From contig NZ_CP026001.1 of NCBI RefSeq assembly GCF_003086775.1, positions 328,501 through 392,500 on the forward strand: a stretch of 64,000 nucleotides of DNA, read 5' to 3'. Shown piece after piece: positions 34,680 through 43,918 of this stretch. How positions within the stretch are numbered: the first letter of the stretch is position 1; each line of letters starts with the position of its first letter. Below the pieces are notes generated by a model. That model was not told the origin of the DNA, ran no database searches, and saw only the letters and a program-made list of their open reading frames with translations. The stretch is from Stenotrophomonas sp. ZAC14D1_NAIMI4_1. Its GTDB lineage: Bacteria > Pseudomonadota > Gammaproteobacteria > Xanthomonadales > Xanthomonadaceae. Position numbers and translations under genes: made by a program.

Positions 34680-35378
34680 GTGGACAGCAAGGGGATGAGC
34701 GCGGCCGTGGCCGCACTGGTGGCCGGCCTGCTCGGCATCGGCAGCGCGCAGGCGCAGGTGCAGGCCAGCGGCAACATGGCCGTGACCAGCGATTACGTGT
34801 GGCGCGGCAGCTCGCAGACCGGCGGCGACCCGGCGGTGCAGGCCGGGGCGAAGCTCGCTATGCCTACAGGCCTGTATGCCAGCGTGTGGGGATCGAACGT
34901 ATCGTTCACCCCGGACATCGGTGCGCGCAGTGAATTCGACCTGGTGGCCGGCTGGTCCGGCGCGGTGGCGCAGGACTGGACCCTGGATGCCAACCTCACC
35001 CGCTACCTCTACCCGGGCACCGGCCGTGCACTGGACTGGACCGAACTGGGCGCCACGCTCAGCTGGAAGCAGCGGGCGTGGTTGCAGCTGGCCCATTCCA
35101 GCGATGCGCTGGCCGGTGGCCATCGCGGCACCTATGCACAGCTGGGGGCACGCCTGCCGTTGAACGAACGCTTCCGCCTGGAAGCGGCCGTCGGCCACTA
35201 CTGGCTGGCCGACGCACAGGGCCCGGACTACCTGCATGGCCAGCTCAGTGCCATCGCCACCCTGGCACCGGCGTGGGAACTGCGGGCCACCGTGCATGAC
35301 ACCGACAATGCCGCGCGCCGGCTGTTCCCCGGCAATGCCGGCGGGCGCTGGGAGCTGGCCCTGCAGGGCAGCTTCTAG
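34680..35378 (+). CDS. TorF family (TIGR02001) outer-membrane protein
   Basis: A 232-residue predicted outer-membrane beta barrel. The family hallmark NMAVTSDYVWRGSSQTGGDPAVQ follows a short signal sequence ending in AQAQ. The start is uncertain: GTG 34680 has GAGGA ten bases upstream and keeps a Lys in the signal; ATG 34695 has a purine run too close to it. Function of the family is unclear. Its stop codon shares the palindrome CTAG with the convergent MFS gene. Confidence 0.75.
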   Translation: MDSKGMSAAVAALVAGLLGIGSAQAQVQASGNMAVTSDYVWRGSSQTGGDPAVQAGAKLAMPTGLYASVWGSNVSFTPDIGARSEFDLVAGWSGAVAQDWTLDANLTRYLYPGTGRALDWTELGATLSWKQRAWLQLAHSSDALAGGHRGTYAQLGARLPLNERFRLEAAVGHYWLADAQGPDYLHGQLSAIATLAPAWELRATVHDTDNAARRLFPGNAGGRWELALQGSF

Positions 35379-36568
35379 CGGGCGATGGCCGCCTGGCGCG
35401 CACGCCACGCGCCGGGCAGCCACAGCAGCAGGGCCAGCACGGCCACCGCGGCACCGGCCTCGCATACACCGGCCCAGCCGAAGTGCTGGTAGACCTGCGC
35501 CGACAGCAGCGAACCCAGCGAGCCACCGATGAAATAGCCGGTCATGTAGCCGGCGTTGAGGCGGTTGCGTGCCTCCGGCTGCAGCGCATAGATCAGGTTC
35601 TGGTTGCTGACGTGCAGCAGCTGCGCGGCCAGGTCCAGCACCACCACGCCCACCAGCAGCGCCAGCAGCGAGTGCGCCGACAGGCCCAGCGGCAGCCACG
35701 ACAGCAGCAGCATCAGCAGCGCGATGGCGGTGGCGCGGCCGGTCTGGCCGCGGTCGGACATGCGCCCGGCCAGCCCCGCTGCCAGCGTGCCGGCGGCACC
35801 GACCAGGCCGAACAGGCCGATGGTGGCGTCGCTGTATTCGTAGGGCGGCTGTGCCAGCAGGAAGGCCAGCGGCGTCCAGAAGATGGCGAACATGGCGAAG
35901 CTGCAGGCACCGAGCAGGGTGCGCTGGCGCAGTACCGGTTCCTGCACGAACAGGGTGCCGATCGAACGCAGCAGGGCGAAGTAGCCCAGGCCGGCGCTGT
36001 GGTGGAAGCGCGGCAGCCCGCGCTGCAGGGCCAGTGCGGTCAGCACCAGCACGGCGGCGGCGATGGCATAGACCAGGCGCCAGTCGCCCAGGCTGGACAG
36101 CAGGCCAGCCACGGTACGCGCCAGCAGGATGCCCAGCAGCAGCCCGCTCATCAGCGTGCCGACCACCCTGCCGCGATGTTCCGGTGCGGCCAGCGTGGCG
36201 GCGAACGGCACCAGCACCTGCGCCACCACCGAGAACAGGCCGGTGATGGCCGTGCCCACCAGCAGCCAGGCCAGCGACGGCGCACAGGCACTGATGACCA
36301 GCCCGGTGGCCGAGAGCAGGCTCATCACCACGATCAGCCGCCGCCGCTCGAACAGGTCGCCCAGCGGCACCAGCAGGATCAGGCCGGCGGCGTAACTCAG
36401 CTGGGCGGCCGTCACCACCATCCCGATCTGGCCGAACGGCACGCCGAAGGCATCGGCAATGGTGTGCAGCAGCGGCTGCGCGTAGTAGTTGCTGGCGACC
36501 GCCACGCCGGTGGCCACCGACATCAGCAGCACCTGCCAGCGGTGCAGGGGAGGGAGGGACGGGCTCAC
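35375..36568 (-). CDS. MFS transporter, likely drug/sugar efflux type
   Basis: A 397-residue, 12-helix major facilitator transporter with a loop motif GDLFERRRLIV between helices 2 and 3. It starts in an ANYYAQPLLHTIA-type context (here SNYYAQPLLHTIA) common in YnfM/arabinose-efflux-like permeases. It is divergent from a LysR regulator gene, with palindromes in the 113-bp gap, so it is probably controlled by that regulator. Substrate unknown. Confidence 0.82.
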   Translation of the reverse strand: MSPSLPPLHRWQVLLMSVATGVAVASNYYAQPLLHTIADAFGVPFGQIGMVVTAAQLSYAAGLILLVPLGDLFERRRLIVVMSLLSATGLVISACAPSLAWLLVGTAITGLFSVVAQVLVPFAATLAAPEHRGRVVGTLMSGLLLGILLARTVAGLLSSLGDWRLVYAIAAAVLVLTALALQRGLPRFHHSAGLGYFALLRSIGTLFVQEPVLRQRTLLGACSFAMFAIFWTPLAFLLAQPPYEYSDATIGLFGLVGAAGTLAAGLAGRMSDRGQTGRATAIALLMLLLSWLPLGLSAHSLLALLVGVVVLDLAAQLLHVSNQNLIYALQPEARNRLNAGYMTGYFIGGSLGSLLSAQVYQHFGWAGVCEAGAAVAVLALLLWLPGAWRARQAAIAR

Positions 36569-36612
36569 GGGGCATTCCAGAACGTGGGGAGCACAGTGTC
36601 CTCCTGCTGCAT

Positions 36613-36660
36613 TGATGATGGAAATGAATCATCATCATCCTTGGCATCTGGAAACCAGAT
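36613..36660. promoter_or_regulatory. LysR-type operator candidates in divergent promoter region
   Basis: Two dyads lie between the MFS and LysR genes: TGATGAT-8 bases-ATCATCA at 36613-36634, and ATCTGG-AAA-CCAGAT at 36646-36660. The second fits the T-N11-A interrupted palindrome bound by LysR-type proteins. The AT-rich composition contrasts with the flanks and likely also contains the divergent promoters. Confidence 0.55.
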
Positions 36661-36681
36661 GATGATGCGGGGCGGCACGCC

Positions 36682-37569
36682 GTGAACCTCAAGCAGCTTG
36701 AATTCGCCGTGGCCCTGGCCGAGGAGGGCAACTTCACCCGTGCCGCCGCGCGCTGCCACGTGGTGCAGTCGGCGCTGAGCCACCAGATCGCGCATCTGGA
36801 AGCAGAACTGGGGACGCCGCTGTTCGAGCGCCTGCCGCGCCAGGTGCGGGTCACCCCGGCTGGCGAGGCGCTGCTGGTGCATGCACGGCAGGTACAGGCC
36901 AGCCTGCGCCACCTGCGCGCCGATGTCGCCGCGGTGACCGGCACGGTACGCGGCACGCTGGCGATCGGGCAGATTTCCTCGCTCACCGACATCGACGTGG
37001 TGGCCATCCTTGCCACCTTCCGCGAGGCCTATCCGCAGGTGGAATTCCAGCTGCGCGTGGACAAGAGCGAAACCCTGATCGCGCAGGTGCAGGCGCGTGA
37101 ACTGGATGTCGCCCTGGTCGGGCTGGCACCGTCGGCCAGCCTGGAGGGCGTCTGCCACCAGATGCTGCAGGAGGAGGATCTGGTGGCGGTGGTGGCGCCG
37201 ACGCACCGGCTGGCCGGGCAGGCGCGGCTGCCGTTGGCCCGGCTGCAGGACGAGGCGCTGGTGGATTTCGCGCGCGGGACCGGCGCGCGCCGGCAGACCG
37301 ACGATGCATTCGCCGCGGCCGGCCTGCCGCACCCGGTGCGTTTCGAGGTCAACCAGATGGAGCTGATCGAGCGCTTCGTCCGCCATGGGCTGGCGGTGGG
37401 CATCGTGCCGGTGCTGATCGCGCAGGGGTTTGAAGGGGTGGTGCGGATACCGCTGCAGCCCACCCCGACCCGGCGCGTGCACCTGGCCTGGCAACGCCTG
37501 CCCACGCCGGCGGCGCGGGCCTTCGTCGATGCCGTGCTCAGCCGCGCACGCGCAGGCTCAGGCCCTTGA
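36682..37569 (+). CDS. LysR family transcriptional regulator
   Basis: A 295-residue regulator with an N-terminal winged helix-turn-helix (residues 1-60; FAVALAEEGNFTRAAARCHVVQSALSHQI) and a periplasmic-binding-protein-like effector domain (about 92-290). It starts at GTG 36682. It probably controls the divergent MFS transporter gene and itself through the palindromes at 36613-36660. Its 3' end overlaps the convergent DUF1456 gene by 32 bases. Confidence 0.88.
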   Translation: MNLKQLEFAVALAEEGNFTRAAARCHVVQSALSHQIAHLEAELGTPLFERLPRQVRVTPAGEALLVHARQVQASLRHLRADVAAVTGTVRGTLAIGQISSLTDIDVVAILATFREAYPQVEFQLRVDKSETLIAQVQARELDVALVGLAPSASLEGVCHQMLQEEDLVAVVAPTHRLAGQARLPLARLQDEALVDFARGTGARRQTDDAFAAAGLPHPVRFEVNQMELIERFVRHGLAVGIVPVLIAQGFEGVVRIPLQPTPTRRVHLAWQRLPTPAARAFVDAVLSRARAGSGP

Positions 37570-38005
37570 GGAAGTTGCGCAGCATCTGGTCCAGGCAGCG
37601 CCGGTAGTTGGTGTGGCCGGGCTGGCGGAACAGCGCGCCGAGCTCGGATTTGGACACCTTGAAGCCGACGCTGGCGAAGATCTCCATCAGGTCCACGTCG
37701 CGCAGCTGGAAGGCCACGCGCAGCTTCTTCAGCACCAGGTTGTTGTCGATGCGGGTTTCCACCGCGCGCAGCGGTTGGCTCTCGTCGCGGCCCCGCAGGT
37801 GCACGATCAGGCCATCCAGGAAGTGCGCCAGCGCGCCATCGTTCATCGCTTCGAAGCCGGCCTCGTCGTCGCGCCGCAGCCAAGCCTTGACCTGCTCGGT
37901 ATCGACCACGAAGGCGGGGTCGGCCATCTGGCACAGGGTCACCACGTGGTGGTCGCCCAGGTCCAGCGCGTAGCGCACGCTGCGCAGTACATCGTTGTTG
38001 ATCAT
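37538..38005 (-). CDS. yehS: DUF1456 (YehS) family protein
   Basis: A 155-residue cytosolic protein with two repeats of the DUF1456 helical domain (residues 1-70 and about 85-150; MINNDVLRSVRYALDLGD and RIDNNLVLKKLRVAF at their starts). It matches E. coli YehS in length and repeat order. Function is unknown. The ATG at 38005 is supported by alignment to the family start. Confidence 0.85.
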   Translation of the reverse strand: MINNDVLRSVRYALDLGDHHVVTLCQMADPAFVVDTEQVKAWLRRDDEAGFEAMNDGALAHFLDGLIVHLRGRDESQPLRAVETRIDNNLVLKKLRVAFQLRDVDLMEIFASVGFKVSKSELGALFRQPGHTNYRRCLDQMLRNFLKGLSLRVRG

Positions 38006-38089
38006 GGCCCATTGTACCGGCCTGGCGCGTGTCACCGGACTGTCATCCCGTCGTAGCAAAGTGTGCGCACTTCCGCTGAGACTTCGCCG

Positions 38090-38578
38090 ATGCGCCGGTT
38101 CCTCCTGTCCGCCCTGCTGGTCGCCAGCAGCTTCGCCGCCACCGCCCAGGACCGCTTCGTGCCGGTCGAACAGCGCCTCACCGCGGCCCAGCTGGCCGAA
38201 GTGGGGCTGAGCCCGGCACAGCTGCAGGCGCTGAACCGGGTGATGCGCGAGGCGGAAACCGCAGCGCCGGCCCCCGCAGCCCTGGCCGCCCGACCGGCGG
38301 CGCCCCTGCCGGCAAACGTTCCGGCCCCGGCCGCCATGCACCTGGGCCTGGAAGAAGGCCCGGTCACGGCGCGGGTGGTGGGCGATGTCGCCGGCTGGGA
38401 ACCCGGCACCGTCTTCACCCTCGACAATGGCCAGCAGTGGCAGGTGATGAAGGGCCAGATGAAGCTGCGCAGGACCCTGCAGGCACCGCAGATCGAAGTG
38501 ATCCCGGGCATCGCCGGGCGCTGGTTCCTGCAGGTGGACGAAGACCTGCCCAAGGCACGCGTGTTCCGCCTGCGCTGA
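38090..38578 (+). CDS. Hypothetical secreted protein
   Basis: A 162-residue protein with a signal peptide (RRFLLSALLVASSFAATAQ), a Pro/Ala-rich linker (about 62-90) and a compact C-terminal beta domain (about 98-162; VVGDVAGWEPGTVFTLDNGQQWQV). No named family is recognised with confidence. ATG 38090 is chosen because the signal sequence begins there. Confidence 0.72.
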   Translation: MRRFLLSALLVASSFAATAQDRFVPVEQRLTAAQLAEVGLSPAQLQALNRVMREAETAAPAPAALAARPAAPLPANVPAPAAMHLGLEEGPVTARVVGDVAGWEPGTVFTLDNGQQWQVMKGQMKLRRTLQAPQIEVIPGIAGRWFLQVDEDLPKARVFRLR

Positions 38579-38669
38579 CCCCAGCCTGACCATCGCGGCC
38601 TGATCGGGCAACGCAGGCATCGGTCGACGGTGCCAGAATGGGGGTCTGGTTCCTCACGGAGTTGTCTGC

Positions 38670-39422
38670 ATGACCCGCACCGTCCTGATTACCGGCGCCA
38701 CCTCCGGCTTCGGCGCCGCCGCCGTCCATCGCTTCGCCCAGGCTGGGTGGAAGGTGATCGCCACCGGCCGCCGTGGCGAACGCCTGCAGCCGCTGGTCGA
38801 CCGCTATGGCAAGGACGTGGTGCACGCTGCCGTGTTCGATGTGCGTGACCCGGTGGCGATGGAAGCCGCCCTGCTGGCGCTGCCGCCGGCCTTCGGCGAT
38901 ATCGACCTGCTGGTGAACAACGCCGGTCTGGCCCAGGGCACGGCGCCGGCGCAGAACGCCAAGCTGTCGGACTGGACCACCATGATCGACACCAACATCA
39001 CCGCCCTGGTGACCCTGACCCACCGCCTGCTGCCGCTGCTGGTCGAGCGCAAGGGCGCGATCATCAACATTTCCTCGGTGGCCGGCGTGTACCCGTACCC
39101 GGGCGGCAACGCCTACGGCGGCACCAAAGCCTTCGTCAGCCAGTTCTCGCTCGGGCTGCGCTCGGACCTGCACGGCACCGGCGTGCGCGTGACCACGATC
39201 GAGCCGGGCATGGCCGAGACCGAATTCACCGTGGTCCGCACCCATGGCGACCAGGCCGCCTCGGACAAGCTCTATACCGGCGCCAACCCGATGACCGCCG
39301 AGGACATCGCCGAGCAGATCTTCTGGGTGGCCACGCTGCCGCCGCACCTGAACATCAATCGCCTCGAACTGATGCCGGTCAGCCAGTCGTTTGCCGGCTT
39401 CCAGGTCGCCCGCGAAGGCTGA
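38670..39422 (+). CDS. ydfG: SDR family NAD(P)-dependent oxidoreductase, YdfG-like
   Basis: A 250-residue short-chain dehydrogenase: cofactor motif TGATSGFG (residues 8-15), an Arg after the second strand (ATGRR, favouring NADP), NNAG, catalytic Ser in ISSVAG and YGGTK (Tyr/Lys). The tail INRLELMPVSQSFAGF is that of YdfG/YMR226C-type enzymes, which oxidise 3-hydroxy acids such as L-allo-threonine and serine or reduce malonic semialdehyde. GGAG lies nine bases before the ATG. Confidence 0.87.
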   Translation: MTRTVLITGATSGFGAAAVHRFAQAGWKVIATGRRGERLQPLVDRYGKDVVHAAVFDVRDPVAMEAALLALPPAFGDIDLLVNNAGLAQGTAPAQNAKLSDWTTMIDTNITALVTLTHRLLPLLVERKGAIINISSVAGVYPYPGGNAYGGTKAFVSQFSLGLRSDLHGTGVRVTTIEPGMAETEFTVVRTHGDQAASDKLYTGANPMTAEDIAEQIFWVATLPPHLNINRLELMPVSQSFAGFQVAREG

Positions 39423-39441
39423 CCGGCGTCGTATCGCCTTT

Positions 39442-39513
39442 GTAGAGTCGAGCCATGCTCGACTGCTCTCGCTCGGCTGCATTCAGCGGCAGTCGAGCAT
39501 GGCTCGACTCTAC
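39442..39513. repeat. Inverted SMAG pair
   Basis: GTAGAGTCGAGCC-type elements at 39442-39464 and, inverted, 39491-39513, between the convergent ydfG-like and SPOR genes. The whole can fold as one 23-bp-arm cruciform. Confidence 0.9.
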
Positions 39514-39519
39514 AAAAGC

Positions 39520-39548
39520 AAAAAAGCCGGGCAATGCCCGGCTTTTTT
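39520..39548. terminator. Bidirectional intrinsic terminator
   Basis: GCCGGGC-AAT-GCCCGGC flanked by six A residues on the left and six T residues on the right, so it works for transcripts from both sides. Confidence 0.93.
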
Positions 39549-39567
39549 CATTCACATCCGCAACAAC

Positions 39568-40452
39568 TTACTGCGCCTTGATCGCCATCGCCTGCAGCCC
39601 GGTGCCATCGAGCTTCTGCTTGGCTTCGGACAGCTCGCCGGCACTGCCGTAGGGCCCCATGCGCACACGGTACACGGTCTTGCCGTTGATCTGCGCCGAT
39701 TCCACCCGTGCCGCCAGGCCCATCATCGCCAGCTTGGCCTTGGTCGCTTCGGCATCGCCGGACGCCCCGAAGGCGCCGGCCTGCAGGATGTAGCGCGCGT
39801 TGTCGGCGGCAGCGGCCGGTGCGGCAGCGGCGGCCTGCGCGGCCTCTGCACGCGCGGCCGGCGTGGTCGCAGCGGTGCTGGTGCTGGCCGGTGCCGCCGC
39901 CGATGCCGACGGCGTGGCCGGGCGTTCGCTCAGCGGTGCCGGCAGCGGGCGTGCGGCAGGGGTGGCCGGGGTGGCGGTGGCCACGCTGGGGGTCGCCGCC
40001 GGAGCTGCGGCCGCAGCCGCCGGAACCGGCTTGCCTTCCAGTGCGGCCTGCGCGCGCTGCGCCTCGGCCTTGGCCCGGCGCAGTTCCTCGGCGCGCGTGC
40101 TGGCGGCCAGTTCGGCGTCGGACATTTCCACTTCCTTGCCCGGCAGCAGGGTGTAGAAGTCGTACTGGGTGGCAGCCGGCTTGGCCGGTTCGGCCGGCTT
40201 CGGCGTGGCCGGTGCGGCCGCCGGCTCGCTGCCGACATCGCTGTCGGCATCGGCAACCGGGGCCGGCTGCGCGTTCGGGTTCGGCTGCGGGCCGGCACGC
40301 AGGAAGCCATCGCCTTCACCCTTGAACAGGTTCGGCGCCGCCAGGAACACCACTGCGGCAATGGCCACACCAGCGACCAGCCACACCCATCCGGGTGTGC
40401 CCTGGCTGCTGCTGTTGCGTCGTGCCTGGCTTTTGCCGCGTCGTGCTGCCAT
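39568..40452 (-). CDS. SPOR domain (FtsN-like) protein
   Basis: A 294-residue bitopic membrane protein: short basic cytoplasmic tail, one helix (about 20-42), a long Ala/Pro-rich periplasmic linker, and a C-terminal SPOR domain (about 218-290; RYILQAGAFGASGDAEATKAKL, VYRVRMGPYGSAGEL) that binds denuded septal peptidoglycan. Downstream of argS by 21 bases, the same order (argS then a SPOR/FtsN gene) as in many gammaproteobacteria, so a role in cell division is likely. Confidence 0.85.
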   Translation of the reverse strand: MAARRGKSQARRNSSSQGTPGWVWLVAGVAIAAVVFLAAPNLFKGEGDGFLRAGPQPNPNAQPAPVADADSDVGSEPAAAPATPKPAEPAKPAATQYDFYTLLPGKEVEMSDAELAASTRAEELRRAKAEAQRAQAALEGKPVPAAAAAAPAATPSVATATPATPAARPLPAPLSERPATPSASAAAPASTSTAATTPAARAEAAQAAAAAPAAAADNARYILQAGAFGASGDAEATKAKLAMMGLAARVESAQINGKTVYRVRMGPYGSAGELSEAKQKLDGTGLQAMAIKAQ

Positions 40453-40473
40453 GTGTACTGCGTCTCCTGAGAC

Positions 40474-42162
40474 TTACATTTTTTCCGGGGCGCTGACGCC
40501 CAGGAGGTCGAGGCCATTGGCCAGTACCTGGCGCGCGGCGCAGGCCAGGGTCAGCTTGGCATTGCGGTCGGTGGCGTCGTCCACCAGCACCGGCGTCCCG
40601 TGATACCACGTGTGGAAGGCATGCGCCAATTCACGCAGGTACTGCGCGACCAGGTGCGGTTCCAGCGCCACGCCGGCTGCTTCCACCACTTCCGGGTACC
40701 GCGAGATCTCGTTCATCAGCAGCAGCGAGGCGTCATCGGCCAGGCGGCCGAGGTTGCCCAGGCCGTTGCCCTGGTCGTACACCAGGCCCTTCTCCTGCGC
40801 CTGGCGCAGCAGGCTGCAGACGCGGGCATGCGCGTACTGCACGTAGAACACCGGGTTGTCGTTGCTCTGCTGGCGGGCCAGGTCGATGTCGAAGGTCAGC
40901 TGCGAATCGGGCTTGCGCGCGATCAGGAACCAGCGGGTCGCATCGCGGCCGGCTTCCTCGATCAGGTCGCGCAGGGTGAAGTAGCTGCCGGCACGCTTGG
41001 ACAGCTTCACTTCCTCGCCGCCACGCATGACGGTGACCATCTGGTGCAGCACGTATTCCGGCCAGCCCTGCGGGATGCCCACTTCCATCGCCTGCAGGCC
41101 GGCACGCACGCGCGCCAGCGAACCGTGGTGGTCGGCGCCCAGCTCGGTGATCGCGCGCTCGTAGCCGCGCTGCCACTTGGACAGGTGGTAGGCCACGTCC
41201 GGCACGAAGTAGGTGAAGGTGCCGTCGGACTTGCGCATCACGCGGTCCTTGTCGTCACCGAAGTCGGTGCTGCGCAGCCACAGCGCGCCGCCTTCCTCGT
41301 AGGTGTGGCCCGAGGCCTGCAGCTTGGCCACCGCTTCGGCGACCTTGCCGTCGGCGTACAGCGAGCTTTCCAGGAAGTAGATGTCGAAGTCGACGCCGAA
41401 CGCAGCCAGGTCCAGGTTCTGCTCGTTGCGCAGGTAGGCCACGGCGAAGCGGCGGATCGCGGTCATGTCGTCCGGATCCTTGGCGCCGACCACCATGGTG
41501 CCTTCCAGGTCCACGCTGGCGCCGGCCAGGTAGGCACGGGCGACGTCGGCGATGTACTCACCGCGGTAGCCGCCTTCCGGCCAGCCGTCCTGGTCCGGTG
41601 CGATGCCCTTGATGCGGGCCTGCACGGACAGCGCCAGATTCTCGATCTGCACGCCGGCATCGTTGTAGTAGAACTCGCGCTTGGCGTTCCAGCCGTTGGC
41701 ATCGAGCACGCGGGCCACGCAGTCGCCGATCGCCGCCGCGCGGCCGTGGCCGACATGCAGCGGACCGGTCGGGTTGGCCGATACGTACTCCACGCCCACC
41801 GTGCGGCCATTGCCGGACAGGTTGCGGCCGTAGTCGTGGGCTTCCTTGATGACCGAGGCGGCTTCGCGCTGGTACGCGGCCGGGGCCAGGTGGAAGTTGA
41901 TGAAGCCGGGGCCGGCGATCTCGACCTTGCTGACGTCCTCGCTGCGCGGCAGCGCTTCAACCAGCGCCTGGGCCAGTGCGCGCGGGTTGCTGCGCGCGGC
42001 CTTGGCCAGCAGCATGGCGGCATTGGTGGCGAAGTCGCCGTGGTCGCGGGTCTTCGGGCGCTCGACCACGAAGTCCGGCGGCAGGGAGTCGGCGGGCAGG
42101 GTGCCATTGGCGCGCAAGGCTTCGATGCCTTGGCTGATCAGGGCGCGGAGGAGATTTTTCAC
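40474..42162 (-). CDS. argS: Arginyl-tRNA synthetase
   Basis: A 562-residue class I synthetase that charges tRNA-Arg. It has the additional N-terminal tRNA-binding domain (1-110), the HIGH-type motif [10 protein letters not shown] after SANPTG, and the all-helical anticodon-binding C-terminal domain (about 440-562). The GTG start at 42162 ([16 protein letters not shown]) gives the normal family N-terminus; in-frame upstream sequence is not conserved in style. Complete and expected essential. Confidence 0.95.
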   Translation of the reverse strand: MKNLLRALISQGIEALRANGTLPADSLPPDFVVERPKTRDHGDFATNAAMLLAKAARSNPRALAQALVEALPRSEDVSKVEIAGPGFINFHLAPAAYQREAASVIKEAHDYGRNLSGNGRTVGVEYVSANPTGPLHVGHGRAAAIGDCVARVLDANGWNAKREFYYNDAGVQIENLALSVQARIKGIAPDQDGWPEGGYRGEYIADVARAYLAGASVDLEGTMVVGAKDPDDMTAIRRFAVAYLRNEQNLDLAAFGVDFDIYFLESSLYADGKVAEAVAKLQASGHTYEEGGALWLRSTDFGDDKDRVMRKSDGTFTYFVPDVAYHLSKWQRGYERAITELGADHHGSLARVRAGLQAMEVGIPQGWPEYVLHQMVTVMRGGEEVKLSKRAGSYFTLRDLIEEAGRDATRWFLIARKPDSQLTFDIDLARQQSNDNPVFYVQYAHARVCSLLRQAQEKGLVYDQGNGLGNLGRLADDASLLLMNEISRYPEVVEAAGVALEPHLVAQYLRELAHAFHTWYHGTPVLVDDATDRNAKLTLACAARQVLANGLDLLGVSAPEKM

Positions 42163-42289
42163 GAGGCCTGCTGTGAGAATGAGCGGCGGAATCGCCCATT
42201 TTAGCGCAGATACCGGCACCTACGCTGACCGCGGCCTGCCCATGTGAACGCCCGCGACCTCTGGCAGCCGGGCGTCGCGGGCGATGGAC

Positions 42290-42994
42290 TCAGCCGAACA
42301 GGCGCGGTTGCACCTGCGGAAGCAGGCCCCGTTCAGCAAATGAAACCGGACGCCCCTCGCCGATCACGAAGTGGTCCAGCAGGCGGATATCGACCAGGGC
42401 CAGGGCCTGCTGCAGCTCCTCGGTGATGCGCGCATCGGCACCGGACGGTTCCGGGTCGCCGGACGGATGGTTGTGGCTGAGGATGACCGCCGCAGCGTTG
42501 TGCAGCAGGGCCCGCCGCACCACCTCGCGGGGGTAGACCGGGGCGGTGTTGATGGTGCCGGCGAACAGTTCCTCGCAGGCGATCAGGCGGTGCCGGTTGT
42601 CCAGGAACAGCACCAGGAACAGTTCACGCGCCTGCCCGCGCAGCCGGTGCTGCAGGTAGCGGCCGACCGCCAGTGGGTTGTCGCCCACGCTCTCGCCGTG
42701 GGCCAGTTCGGCGGCCAGGTAGCGGTGGGCCAGCTCCAGGCCGGCTGCCAGCGTGCAGCTGCGCGCCGGCCCCAGCCCGGGCAGGCGGGCCAGCTTGGCG
42801 GCGGGGCGGTCCAGCAGCACCCGCAGCGGGCCGTGGCTGCCGAGCAGGTCGCGCGCGGTCTGCACCGCATCGCGGCCACCGAAGCCGGAGCCGAGGAACA
42901 GGGCCAGCAGTTCGGCATCGGACAGGGCAGTGGGGCCGCGCGTCAGCAGCTTCTCGCGCGGGCGTTCGTCGATGGGCCAGTCATGGATGGGCAT
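42290..42994 (-). CDS. radC: RadC/JAB1-domain DNA repair-associated protein
   Basis: A 234-residue RadC protein with an N-terminal helix-hairpin-helix pair ([18 protein letters not shown]) and a C-terminal JAMM metal motif ([16 protein letters not shown]). The biochemical role is disputed despite the name. ATG 42994 ([17 protein letters not shown]) is the typical family start. As in many gammaproteobacteria it lies near coaBC, although here a LuxR-type regulator gene sits between them. Confidence 0.93.
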   Translation of the reverse strand: MPIHDWPIDERPREKLLTRGPTALSDAELLALFLGSGFGGRDAVQTARDLLGSHGPLRVLLDRPAAKLARLPGLGPARSCTLAAGLELAHRYLAAELAHGESVGDNPLAVGRYLQHRLRGQARELFLVLFLDNRHRLIACEELFAGTINTAPVYPREVVRRALLHNAAAVILSHNHPSGDPEPSGADARITEELQQALALVDIRLLDHFVIGEGRPVSFAERGLLPQVQPRLFG

Positions 42995-43064
42995 GGCCAC
43001 ATGGTCGCTGCCGCCGCCCGCGCCGGCCATCGGCGTTTGCCGCCCGCAGCGGTCAGTCGATGCC

Positions 43065-43691
43065 TCAGGCGCGCTGGGCCTGCAGGTAGTCGTACAGCTC
43101 CTGGTTGTTGTCCAGGCCCAGCTTGCGCATGGCCTCGGCCTTCTGGCGGCTGATGGTCTTGGCACTGCGGCCAGTGTGTTCGGCCACGGCGTTCACGCTC
43201 AGCCCGTCGCCCAGCAGGTCCAGCACCTCCTGTTCGCGTGCCGACGGCGCGCAGGGCACCCGCTGCAGCAGCAGGTCGCGGGATTCCAGCAGGCGGCGCA
43301 GCTGCCTGGAAACGAACGTGCGCCCGGCGATGGCGGCGCGCAGCGCCCGTGGCAGTTCGGCGAAATCGGCGCTCTTGTCGATCAGCCCCTGCACGCCGTC
43401 GCGCAGCAGGCCATCGAGCAGGCCGGGATGGCGCGCGCTGGTCAGCACCACCACGGGCAACGCCGGGTAGCGGTGCCGCAGCGTGCCCAGCAGTTCGGGG
43501 CCATCGGGCCCGGTGCCGGGCATCACCAGGTCGGTCAGGACTGCATGGCAGGGTCGGCGGGCCACCAGATCCAGCAATGCCGCTCCGTCGGAGGCGGCAC
43601 CGGTCACGCACATGTTGTGGCGTTCGAGCACGATGCGGATGCCATGCAGTACGACCGGATGGTCGTCGGCGATGATGATGCGCGGTGGCAC
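43065..43691 (-). CDS. Orphan LuxR/NarL-type response regulator
   Basis: A 208-residue regulator with an intact receiver (acidic pair in [10 protein letters not shown], phosphorylation Asp in [10 protein letters not shown], Lys in GLIDKSA) and a C-terminal LuxR helix-turn-helix ([29 protein letters not shown]), RcsB/BvgA-like. GTG 43691 has GAGGAG six bases upstream and is preferred to an in-frame GTG at 43721. No partner kinase is adjacent. It is placed between radC and coaBC. Confidence 0.85.
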   Translation of the reverse strand: MPPRIIIADDHPVVLHGIRIVLERHNMCVTGAASDGAALLDLVARRPCHAVLTDLVMPGTGPDGPELLGTLRHRYPALPVVVLTSARHPGLLDGLLRDGVQGLIDKSADFAELPRALRAAIAGRTFVSRQLRRLLESRDLLLQRVPCAPSAREQEVLDLLGDGLSVNAVAEHTGRSAKTISRQKAEAMRKLGLDNNQELYDYLQAQRA

Positions 43692-43918
43692 GGTGGGCTC
43701 CTCGGATAGCAGATGGCGCACCCGAGGGGGCCAGCATTGATTCTGCGGAAGCCGCGCCCGTTACAGGTATAGGAATGTTCTGAAACCTCAGCGCGACAAT
43801 TCGGAAAATGAAGTAGTCGCAGCACCATCTGCTGATAGCTGCGCGCTATGTGCGCTGTGTACCGGGACGTTACCGGCCATCGGGTAAGCTAGCGCCCTCG
43901 TTTGCACAGGATTTCCAG

